This document shows positions 6,846-12,766 of a stretch of 13,002 bases of DNA, piece after piece. A program made the translations under genes and the position numbers. The notes below the pieces were generated by a model. It made no database searches. It was given only the letters and a program-made list of their open reading frames with translations, and was not told the DNA's origin. The DNA comes from an uncultured bacterium (GTDB lineage: Bacteria > Patescibacteriota > Minisyncoccia > Phycocordibacterales > UBA5272): contig CAILKS010000049.1 in assembly GCA_903834855.1 (NCBI GenBank), positions 1 to 13,002 of the forward strand, in the 5' to 3' direction. The stretch's first letter is position 1, and each line of letters starts with the position of its first letter.

Positions 6846-6967
6846 GATGTCTTTTGTATGTTTTTTATAAAAATGACTTTTGTCTTTACCTTAGTCTTTA
6901 ATATTTAATAAAGTCAGTATTCTGTTCCTTATAATTTTTGACTGTTTCCAAATGATTTATGTTGTCT

Positions 6968-6995
6968 ATTCTATGCCTTTTATATAAGAAGTAAA
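6968..6995 (-). promoter_or_regulatory. Possible promoter of the winged-helix gene
   Basis: On the minus strand TTTACT (6995-6990) and TAGAAT (6973-6968) are spaced 16 nt apart. The -10 has one mismatch and the -35 has two. A start near 6961 would give a leader of about 115 nt. In such AT-rich DNA this is a weak call. Confidence 0.33.
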
Positions 6996-7111
6996 GACTT
7001 GTCTAATAGGATTTTTGTGTCTAAGTAAACCTAACTAATAGTTAGATATTAGAAGTTAAAAGTTAAGTAAAATAGTTTCAAGTTTCCAGTTTTTAGTTTC
7101 AAGAAAATACA

Positions 7112-7185
7112 GGAAAGAGTTTAGAGTAAATACAAATACGAATGGCCACTTCGTGGCCATTCGTATTTCACTCTTAACTCTTTCC
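7112..7185. repeat. Nested palindrome in the divergent region (TTC-capped)
   Basis: The inner stem is a perfect 16 bp (7134-7149 with 7153-7168) capped by TTC. The outer stem is a perfect 10 bp, GGAAAGAGTT (7112-7121) with AACTCTTTCC (7176-7185), followed by 5 more pairs after one mismatch. The internal loop is lopsided: AAATAC on the left and 1 nt on the right. It lies between two diverging genes, so it cannot terminate either of them, which argues for an inserted element or a DNA-level structure. Confidence 0.88.
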
Positions 7186-7257
7186 TTTTTCCTTTATTAT
7201 CTATCTTATAATCGTTATTAACTGTGAGCAGATAACTATTTTTGTTATACTTCAAAA

Positions 7258-7263
7258 TATAAT
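7258..7263 (+). promoter_or_regulatory. Possible ftsK -10 box (TATAAT) just upstream of the start codon
   Basis: A perfect TATAAT lies 14 nt before the ftsK ATG, so transcription would start only about 8 nt upstream of it. No good -35 is found at 16-18 nt. TATACT at 7246-7251 and TATAAT at 7207-7212 are alternatives. Confidence 0.28.
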
Positions 7264-7277
7264 TACCTTAAAAATAC

Positions 7278-9572
7278 ATGGCTAAAGAAACTATTAATAA
7301 TCCAATTGAAACAACTGTCAGAACACGAAGACGTCGAGCAAAAGATCCAATTCTAACAGAAACAATTTTGGGAGTACTTTCTGTTGTGTCTGTTATGATC
7401 GCTGCACTTTTAGTTTTCTCTATGGTCCACGCTGGAGGTGCAGGTGGTGAAGCCCTTTTCACTGGACTACAATCTCTAATAGGAGTATTCACATATTTAA
7501 CCCCTCTTTTGTTTCTTTATGTTGCTTATTATTTATGGAAAGAGGAAGTTCCTGACTTTGGCTTTATTTCATTTTTAGGTTATCTATTTTTATTAATTGG
7601 AATTGCTGGTCTCGGTACTATTATGTTTGGAGAAACTTTTGGAGGAATGTTGGGTGTACTTGCTGTTACTCCCCTAGTAAAATACTTTGCAATCTATCCA
7701 AGCTTTGCGTTACTTGCTGGCGTAGCATTTATAGGAGCATTAATTATTTTTAATAAAAAACCGTCCCTATCCCCTATCTTTGATGCTTTTGTTTTTCTTT
7801 TTAGAAAAATACGAGAAATGTTTACCCTAAGAAAGAAACTATCATTTGATGACGAAGACATACCACAAACTGATATAGAGTTAATAGATGAAGAAGAAAT
7901 ACCGATGACAGTTATAGATGATTTTGACACTACAGAGTCAGGTGGTCTTCATGACGAACTTTTCGGAAAAATAACCCCTACAGATATTATTGCTACTAAG
8001 AAGGAAATAAAACAGAAGCCAATTATTTTAACACCAGACTTCGTCCCTCCTCCACTTGATCTATTAAATATAGACAGTGGTAAATCCGGTGCAGGAGATA
8101 GCAAGGCAAAGATGACAACTATTCAAAGAACGCTTGAACATTTTCGTATTAATGTAGAAATGGGAGAAGTTACTGTTGGACCAACTGTTACTCAATTTAC
8201 ACTTAAACCAGCACAGGGTGTGAACCTTTCAAAGATTGTGGCACTTCACGATAATCTCGCCATGGAACTTGGCTCTGAATTCTTACGTATAGAAGCCCCT
8301 ATCCCAGGAAAGACACTTGTCGGTATAGAAGTTCCAAATGAAAGAAAGGCATTACTTGGGCTTCGCTCAATGCTTGAGCTTGATGAATTTAAAGAATCTG
8401 GACCATTAACAATGGCAATTGGTAAAAGTATTGTTGGTAAACCAATATTTGGTGACCTAGAAAAAATGCCACACTTGCTTGTAGCTGGTGCGACACGTAC
8501 CGGTAAATCTATTACACTTCAAAATCTTTTAATGTCTTTGTTATACAAAAATTCACCTTATGATTTGAAGCTTATAATTTTAGACCCAAAACGTGTTGAA
8601 TTCACTGCTTATAATAATATTCCACATTTATACACACCGATTATTAAAGATCCAAAAGGTGCTATAAAAGCACTTAACTGGGCCATACAAGAACTTGAGA
8701 GACGTTATGAAATATTAGCGGAGCAAGGTCAAGTAAACGTATCTGATTATAATAAAAAAGTCTTATTCCCTGCCCTTGAAAAGGCTCGTAGAAAGACAAA
8801 AATAGGAGAAGAGTTAACTGGTGTTCCTCCAAAGATGCCTTATATTGTAATTATTTTTGATGAATACAATGACTTTATGCTTTCTTATCCAAAAGAAATT
8901 AGTCCACTTATAACAGCTATATCACAAAAAGGCCGTGCGGCGGGTGTTCACTTAATTCTCTCAACACAAAGACCTGATGTGAAAGTTATTACTGGAACAA
9001 TTAAAGCAAATATTCCTGCTCGTATCGCTCTTAAAACAACTTCACAAATTGACTCCCGTACAATTTTAGATGCCTCTGGATCAGAAGATTTACTTGGAAA
9101 TGGTGACATGCTTTACATGGCATCTGATAACCCTAGGTTGATTCGTATACAAGCCCCATTTATTTCTATGGAAGAAATTAGAGCTGTAGTGAGCCATATC
9201 AAAGAAGATAATCTAGAATTTATTCCTGATCAAATTGATATTTCAAAAGTTAAATTTAAACCAGTCAATGAAAGTATAGACAGTAACGAGACAAATCGTA
9301 ATGAAGAACCAGTTGATGATGAAGATTATATGTCGGCTAAGGACTATGTGGTTTCCACTGAGAAAGCCTCAACTTCATCTCTTCAAACAGCTTTTAGATG
9401 GGGATATAATAAAGCAGCTAGAATAATGAACGATCTTGAGCACTTTAATGTTATTGGCCCTGCTAGATCTGGTGAAAGATACCGTGAAATACTTGTGGGA
9501 AATGTAACGACAGAAACTGGTGAAGAAACGGCTGTTAGAGATACAACAGCAGATGACATTTTTAGGAATTAG
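7278..9572 (+). CDS. ftsK: DNA translocase FtsK/SpoIIIE family
   Basis: This 764-aa protein pumps DNA at the division septum so that chromosome ends clear the closing wall. The N-terminal region (25-158) holds four membrane segments (about 27-50, 62-87, 94-117 and 124-158). A short acidic linker of about 90 residues follows, much shorter than in E. coli FtsK. The motor's alpha domain covers about 250-380. In the RecA-like beta domain, Walker A is GATRTGKS (404-411) and Walker B is IVIIFDEYNDF (523-533, Asp528-Glu529), followed by GRAAGVHLILSTQRP (552-566). The gamma winged helix (about 683-740, SSLQTAFRWGYNKAARIMNDL) is the part that reads KOPS and XerD in relatives. The start at 7278 gives a basic cytosolic N terminus (RTRRRRAK). 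No Shine-Dalgarno motif precedes it. Confidence 0.95.
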   Translation: MAKETINNPIETTVRTRRRRAKDPILTETILGVLSVVSVMIAALLVFSMVHAGGAGGEALFTGLQSLIGVFTYLTPLLFLYVAYYLWKEEVPDFGFISFLGYLFLLIGIAGLGTIMFGETFGGMLGVLAVTPLVKYFAIYPSFALLAGVAFIGALIIFNKKPSLSPIFDAFVFLFRKIREMFTLRKKLSFDDEDIPQTDIELIDEEEIPMTVIDDFDTTESGGLHDELFGKITPTDIIATKKEIKQKPIILTPDFVPPPLDLLNIDSGKSGAGDSKAKMTTIQRTLEHFRINVEMGEVTVGPTVTQFTLKPAQGVNLSKIVALHDNLAMELGSEFLRIEAPIPGKTLVGIEVPNERKALLGLRSMLELDEFKESGPLTMAIGKSIVGKPIFGDLEKMPHLLVAGATRTGKSITLQNLLMSLLYKNSPYDLKLIILDPKRVEFTAYNNIPHLYTPIIKDPKGAIKALNWAIQELERRYEILAEQGQVNVSDYNKKVLFPALEKARRKTKIGEELTGVPPKMPYIVIIFDEYNDFMLSYPKEISPLITAISQKGRAAGVHLILSTQRPDVKVITGTIKANIPARIALKTTSQIDSRTILDASGSEDLLGNGDMLYMASDNPRLIRIQAPFISMEEIRAVVSHIKEDNLEFIPDQIDISKVKFKPVNESIDSNETNRNEEPVDDEDYMSAKDYVVSTEKASTSSLQTAFRWGYNKAARIMNDLEHFNVIGPARSGERYREILVGNVTTETGEETAVRDTTADDIFRN

Positions 9573-9595
9573 ACCACTAGTCCTTAAAGTTTATA

Positions 9596-9673
9596 AAGTC
9601 CATAAAGTTAAAGGTTGATACAAATACAGGGGTGGATGCGAAGCATCCACCCCTGTATTTACTTTATGGACTT
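9596..9673. repeat. Nested palindrome between convergent ftsK and hicA (GAA-capped)
   Basis: The inner stem is a perfect 18 bp (9622-9639 with 9643-9660), with GGGGTGGATGC in the left arm and a GAA loop. The outer stem is a perfect 13 bp, AAGTCCATAAAGT (9596-9608) with 9661-9673. The internal loop is entirely on the left (9609-9621). The outer arm is the same module as in the tract at 5719-5838. It starts 24 bp after ftsK and ends 10 bp before the hicA stop codon, so it may serve as a bidirectional terminator, although no U run adjoins it. Confidence 0.9.
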
Positions 9674-9682
9674 ATATATGCC

Positions 9683-9889
9683 TTATATAAACAAATCTTT
9701 ATCTAAACCGGATTGTTTTATAATCGCCATTAAAGTTCCTATCGGAATTTCTCTATTTAAACCATGATACGGAACAATAAGTGTAATTCCACCATTTTTA
9801 AATATAGAATGACTACCTTTTGACCTAACAAGCACGAAATTATTTTTAAGAAGTATCTTAATGACAAAAGATGCCTTCTTGGATTTCAT
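9683..9889 (-). CDS. hicA: HicA-family mRNA interferase toxin
   Basis: This 68-aa protein is a HicA toxin, a small double-stranded-RNA-binding-fold ribonuclease that cleaves mRNA. The family layout is visible: KASFVIKILLKNNFVLVRSKGSHSIF carries the catalytic His27 in GSH. The strand ITLIVPYH and the closing helix IPIGTLMAIIKQSGL follow. I chose the ATG at 9889-9887 because it lies 2 nt after the hicB stop codon (9892-9894), the usual coupling, and gives the normal HicA start. A longer in-frame start at 9973 would overlap hicB and add 28 atypical residues. The order is antitoxin first (hicBA), the reverse of the commoner hicAB. The pair faces opposite to its neighbours and is bracketed by nested palindromes. 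Confidence 0.9.
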   Translation of the reverse strand: MKSKKASFVIKILLKNNFVLVRSKGSHSIFKNGGITLIVPYHGLNREIPIGTLMAIIKQSGLDKDLFI

Positions 9890-9891
9890 AA

Positions 9892-10125
9892 TTATGCTGA
9901 AACAGTTACTAAGGAAGCATTTTTTGTAAAGGAAAAAATGTTTCTCTTTGCTATTTTTGTTTCCTCCAACCAAAGGGAAAGAGCTTCTTTGGCGTTTATT
10001 CTGGCCTCTTCGAAAGTTTTACCGCAAGTAACACACCCAGGAAAATCAGGAAATATAACATTATAATTACCATCTCCATCCTCAGAGATAATACTAATAT
10101 ATGGGTTTGTTTTTACAGCTTTCAT
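9892..10125 (-). CDS. hicB: HicB-family antitoxin (short form)
   Basis: This 77-aa protein matches the HicB partial RNase-H-like fold that binds and blocks HicA. It has the hallmark YISIISEDGDGNYNVIFPDF, then PGCVTCGKTFEEA and NAKEALSLWLEE. Many HicB proteins are longer and carry a C-terminal helix-turn-helix or ribbon-helix-helix domain for operator binding; here only about 20 residues follow the core (IAKRNIFSFTKNASLVTVSA). Autoregulation may therefore be weak or absent. It is followed 2 nt later by hicA. TATAGT (10137-10132, minus strand) lies about 7 nt before the ATG and could drive a nearly leaderless transcript, but no good -35 is seen. The ATG at 10125-10123 fits the family start. Confidence 0.92.
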   Translation of the reverse strand: MKAVKTNPYISIISEDGDGNYNVIFPDFPGCVTCGKTFEEARINAKEALSLWLEETKIAKRNIFSFTKNASLVTVSA

Positions 10126-10152
10126 AATAATACTATAACATAAAACTAGACT

Positions 10153-10238
10153 TTAGACATTAGATGTTAGACTGTTAGATAGATACAAGATGAAGTAATC
10201 CCCGAAGGGGATTCCTTCATCTAAAATCTAATATCTAA
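10153..10238. repeat. Nested palindrome in the divergent region between hicB and the Ig-like gene (GAA-capped)
   Basis: The inner stem is AATCCCC (10197-10203) with GGGGATT (10207-10213), capped by GAA. One mismatch follows, then AGATGAAG (10188-10195) with CTTCATCT (10215-10222). The outer arms TTAGACATTAGAT (10153-10165) and ATCTAATATCTAA (10226-10238) pair at 12 of 13 positions. As in its relatives, the unpaired part is mostly on the left and ends in GATACAAG. It lies between two diverging genes, so it is not a gene-end terminator; the hairpin would be in the 5' leader of the downstream gene if that is transcribed from upstream. Confidence 0.82.
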
Positions 10239-10249
10239 AAACTACTAAA

Positions 10250-10606
10250 ATGATTGAATTTAATGACCTAAGAAAGCAAGTAGAGGCAACATTGATAATA
10301 ATTCTTCTTTTACTTGCCTTATTCTATGGTATTTTTAGAGCTTATCCCCTTTTAACTGGTCCAAATATAAAAATATTAAACTTAACAGATGGAGCAACTG
10401 TAGCCAGTACAACGTTTCAAGTTTCTGGAATAGTAAAACGTGCAAAAGAAATAACTTTACAGGGAAAACCCATAACAATAAATGATAAGGGAAACTTTAC
10501 AGAAACCTTGGTGGCAACGTATCCATATACTATACTTGTATTAGTTGCTACGGATAAATATGGTGCAGTGGAAACAAAAACGCTTAGGGTAATACCTAAG
10601 GACTAG
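10250..10606 (+). CDS. Small membrane-anchored protein with an Ig-like extracellular domain
   Basis: The 118-aa product has a short cytosolic start (1-12) and one strong membrane helix (about 13-33, ATLIIILLLLALFYGIF). The outside domain (about 39-116) reads as a beta-sandwich like the glucodextranase-B/bacterial Ig type: IKILNLTDGATVASTTFQVSG, then VKRAKEITLQGKPI, DKGNFTETLV and VLVATDKYGAVETKTLRVI. Such domains usually bind carbohydrate or pack as surface spacers. No catalytic motif is present. I recall similar small proteins in Parcubacteria genomes. It stands 56 bp before recA, and the same 15-nt word (ACTAGACTTTAGACA) occurs on each side of it (10145 and 10602). The start has no Shine-Dalgarno motif. 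Confidence 0.82.
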   Translation: MIEFNDLRKQVEATLIIILLLLALFYGIFRAYPLLTGPNIKILNLTDGATVASTTFQVSGIVKRAKEITLQGKPITINDKGNFTETLVATYPYTILVLVATDKYGAVETKTLRVIPKD

Positions 10607-10645
10607 ACTTTAGACAGTAGACATTAGATTTTAGATAAATACAAA
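10602..10645 (+). promoter_or_regulatory. TTAGACA-type half-repeat and possible recA promoter
   Basis: This is a low-complexity tract without a hairpin. It opens with ACTAGACTTTAGACA, identical to 10145-10159, and later contains AAATACAAAA. Its repeats double as promoter-like boxes: TAGACA (10611-10616) is 17 nt from GATAAA (10634-10639), and TAGACA (10618-10623) is 16 nt from TACAAA (10640-10645). No LexA-type operator is recognisable. Confidence 0.4.
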
Positions 10646-10662
10646 ATAATCAATACAATACT

Positions 10663-11763
10663 ATGATGAAGAAAAAAGTGGTTAAGCCATTAAAAACAGT
10701 TGGCGTAAGAGAAGTTGCTGACAAAGGAAATAGGACAGGTAATTCTGATGCCCTACTTCGTGAAATACAAAATAAATTTGGAGAAGGAGCCATGATGAAA
10801 TTAGGTAGTGCACCTAGGGTTGATGTCGGTGTAGTTCCGACTGGCTCTATAGGATTAGATGCTGCACTCGGCGTCGGTGGACTTCCTCGTGGGCGTATAG
10901 TTGAAATATTTGGACCTGAGTCTTCTGGAAAGACAACTTTGACACTACACGTAATTGCTGAAGCTCAACGACTTGGTGGTATTTGTGCTTTCATTGACGC
11001 TGAACATGCTATGGATCCAGAGTATGCAAAAAAACTTGGAGTAAATATAAATGAACTTTTAATTTCACAACCAGACAATGGCGAGCAAGCTTTGGAAATT
11101 ACAGAATCAATTGTTAGAAGTGGAAAAGTAGATGTAGTGGTTATAGACTCAGTTGCAGCACTTACTCCAAAAGATGAAATTGAGGGAGATATGGGAGCAC
11201 AGCATGTCGGTAAGCAAGCACGTTTAATGTCTCAAGCTCTTCGTAAACTAACTGCTATTGCCCATAAGTCACAAACAGTTATTGTGTTTATCAATCAAAT
11301 CCGTATGCAAATTGGTGTAATGTTTGGTAATCCTGAAACAACCCCTGGTGGAAAGGCTTTAAAGTTTTATTCTTCTGTTCGTATAGATATTCGTAAAATT
11401 GCTCAAATTAAAAAAGGAGAAGATGTTGTTGGTGCTCGCACAAAAGTAAAGATTGTAAAAAATAAAGTTGCAGCCCCTTTCAAGACAACAGAGTTCGATA
11501 TTATGTATAACGAAGGAATTTCTCGTGAAGGAGAACTGCTTGCACTTGGTGAGAAATTTAAATTAGTTACAAAGTCTGGCACAAGTTATTTATACGGTGA
11601 AGAAAAACTTGGTCGTGGATACGATGCAGCTCGTACATATTTACGTGAAAATAAAAAAATCGGTAATGCTCTTGAAAAAGCAATTCGTAAAGAATTAGAA
11701 TCAGGCGCAAACTCATATTCAGGCGCAGTTGACCCAGAGGAGAATGAAGCTCCTGCTGACTAA
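10663..11763 (+). CDS. recA: Recombinase RecA
   Basis: At 366 aa this is a complete RecA, the ATP-dependent strand-exchange protein of homologous recombination and inducer of the SOS response where LexA exists. Walker A is GPESSGKT (84-91), with AFIDAEHAMDP (109-119) and Walker B VVVIDSVAALTP (158-169). Loop L1 is EIEGDMGAQHVGKQARLM (172-189). Loop L2 with its flank is GVMFGNPETTPGGKALKF (218-235). The C-terminal domain covers about 280-345, with a short acidic tail (DPEENEAPAD). The N terminus is about 17 residues longer than in E. coli and basic (MMKKKVVKPLK); codon 2 is also ATG. No Shine-Dalgarno motif is seen. The next ORF starts 1 nt after the stop, so recA leads a small operon. Confidence 0.98.
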   Translation: MMKKKVVKPLKTVGVREVADKGNRTGNSDALLREIQNKFGEGAMMKLGSAPRVDVGVVPTGSIGLDAALGVGGLPRGRIVEIFGPESSGKTTLTLHVIAEAQRLGGICAFIDAEHAMDPEYAKKLGVNINELLISQPDNGEQALEITESIVRSGKVDVVVIDSVAALTPKDEIEGDMGAQHVGKQARLMSQALRKLTAIAHKSQTVIVFINQIRMQIGVMFGNPETTPGGKALKFYSSVRIDIRKIAQIKKGEDVVGARTKVKIVKNKVAAPFKTTEFDIMYNEGISREGELLALGEKFKLVTKSGTSYLYGEEKLGRGYDAARTYLRENKKIGNALEKAIRKELESGANSYSGAVDPEENEAPAD

Positions 11764-11764
11764 T

Positions 11765-11920
11765 ATGCAAGTTAGCAAAACTAATGATGTTGTTGATTTA
11801 ACTGCTGAAGAAATAGAGCAATTGTTTCAAAATAAGGCAAAAAATATTCTTTTTTCATTTGAAGATGAAGTCGCGCTTCTCGAGAAAGAAATATTAGAGA
11901 AGAAAAAACAAACTCTATGA
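11765..11920 (+). CDS. Small charged helical protein of unknown function, coupled to recA
   Basis: This 51-aa ORF starts 1 nt after the recA TAA. Its TGA overlaps the ATG of the next gene by 4 nt (ATGA at 11917-11920). The tight packing and the highly charged helical composition (LTAEEIEQLFQNKAK, then FEDEVALLEKEILEKKKQ) support it as a real gene. I do not recognise the family: it is far too short for RecX, the usual recA partner, and has no membrane segment. An in-frame ATG at 11729 inside recA would add 12 residues, but the start right after the recA stop is the likelier one because it allows re-initiation by ribosomes finishing recA. Confidence 0.65.
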   Translation: MQVSKTNDVVDLTAEEIEQLFQNKAKNILFSFEDEVALLEKEILEKKKQTL

Positions 11921-12645
11921 ATTTAGAAAAAAGACCAACTCCGAATGAACAACAAGAAGTGGAGCCAACTAGTCCTGTGGCTTTAGTTGAAAGAATGACT
12001 TCACGTGAGCAAGAAGTAGAAAATAAAATAGAAGCTAGAGCGGATGGAGTAGAAAAACTAATAGAAACACTTCCAGAAAATGAAAGAGCTTCTTTTGTGA
12101 AAAAATTAGCTACTATGAAAGATAAGGCGAATAGTGCTTTAAAGTTAACATTGGCTGGAGGTGCTTTTCTAATGGCAATGAACTCCCCCGCTTTTGCACA
12201 AGAAAATAGTACAGAGAGCGTAGCTCCTGATACGCAAATTTCTACTTCTGTAGAAACACCTACTAAAAATACAACTGAAAGTACCGTAGAGCGTTCAACT
12301 TTAGCACTTTATACTGATGTTGCAAAAACCGTAATAGAAGCAAGTATAGAAAATAAAATAAATACCATTGAAAAAGATGCAAAAACTGTTAATAATGACA
12401 ATGCTAAACCACAAGAAAAAATAGATGCAACTCTCGGACTAGCTTCAAACATACCATCAAAATTATTAGGCAGTGCCGGATCTTTACTTTCAGGTCTTAA
12501 TACAATTAATGATCTTCAAAAAGATATACAAGATCCAAAAGTCAGTACAACCGATATTTTTAAAAAACTAGGACGAGTAATCCTCGATATGAAAACTTTA
12601 GGCTTCGGAACCAGAATATTAGATTTTCTAACTGAAAAAGCTTAA
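11917..12645 (+). CDS. Unknown protein with an internal signal-peptide-like segment
   Basis: The 242-aa frame begins at an ATG overlapping the previous stop by 4 nt, a sign of coupled translation. Residues 1-66 are charged and helical (MTSREQEVENKIEARADGVE, then VEKLIETLPENERASFVKKL). Residues 67-94 look exactly like a Sec signal peptide: MKDKANSALK, then LTLAGGAFLMAMNS and a PAFA-Q cleavage site after residue 94. The rest is a low-complexity Thr/Ser/Glu stretch (95-130), helices (130-180), a Gly/Ser-Leu segment (KLLGSAGSLLSGLN) and a basic tail. Either the true start is the ATG at 12115, giving a 176-aa secreted protein, or the long form is a membrane protein with a cytosolic head. The function is unknown. 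Confidence 0.75.
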   Translation: MNLEKRPTPNEQQEVEPTSPVALVERMTSREQEVENKIEARADGVEKLIETLPENERASFVKKLATMKDKANSALKLTLAGGAFLMAMNSPAFAQENSTESVAPDTQISTSVETPTKNTTESTVERSTLALYTDVAKTVIEASIENKINTIEKDAKTVNNDNAKPQEKIDATLGLASNIPSKLLGSAGSLLSGLNTINDLQKDIQDPKVSTTDIFKKLGRVILDMKTLGFGTRILDFLTEKA

Positions 12646-12675
12646 GAAGCTGTTAATATCTATCTTTCTAAATTT

Positions 12676-12704
12676 TTGTCAAAAAAGGCTTTTTTTGGTA
12701 TGAT
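12676..12704 (+). promoter_or_regulatory. Sigma-70-type promoter for efp
   Basis: TTGTCA (12676-12681) and TATGAT (12699-12704) each differ from consensus at one position and are spaced by the ideal 17 nt. Transcription would start near 12711, leaving a leader of about 56 nt. The spacer contains AAAAAGGCTTTTTTT, which may also weakly terminate upstream transcription. Confidence 0.72.
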
Positions 12705-12766
12705 AATAGCTATCTGTATCTTGTATTTTCTACAACCTACAACCTATAAACTAACACCTATCTTTT

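Larger units (their letters stand above)
6846..7277. other. Divergent intergenic region between the winged-helix gene and ftsK
   Basis: No gene is visible in these 432 bp. It is very AT-rich, with a low-complexity tract at about 7030-7110 (words such as GTTAGATATTAGAAG and AGTTTCAAG). It also holds the large nested palindrome at 7112-7185 and must contain the promoters for both outward-facing genes. Confidence 0.7.

Noticed and set aside
7268..7492. Minus-strand open frame opposite the ftsK start
   Set aside because: It is an antisense shadow of the ftsK membrane region and has no features of its own.
9890..9973. Longer hicA start at 9973
   Set aside because: It would overlap most of the hicB 3' end and add 28 atypical residues. 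The ATG 2 nt after the hicB stop gives the normal family start.
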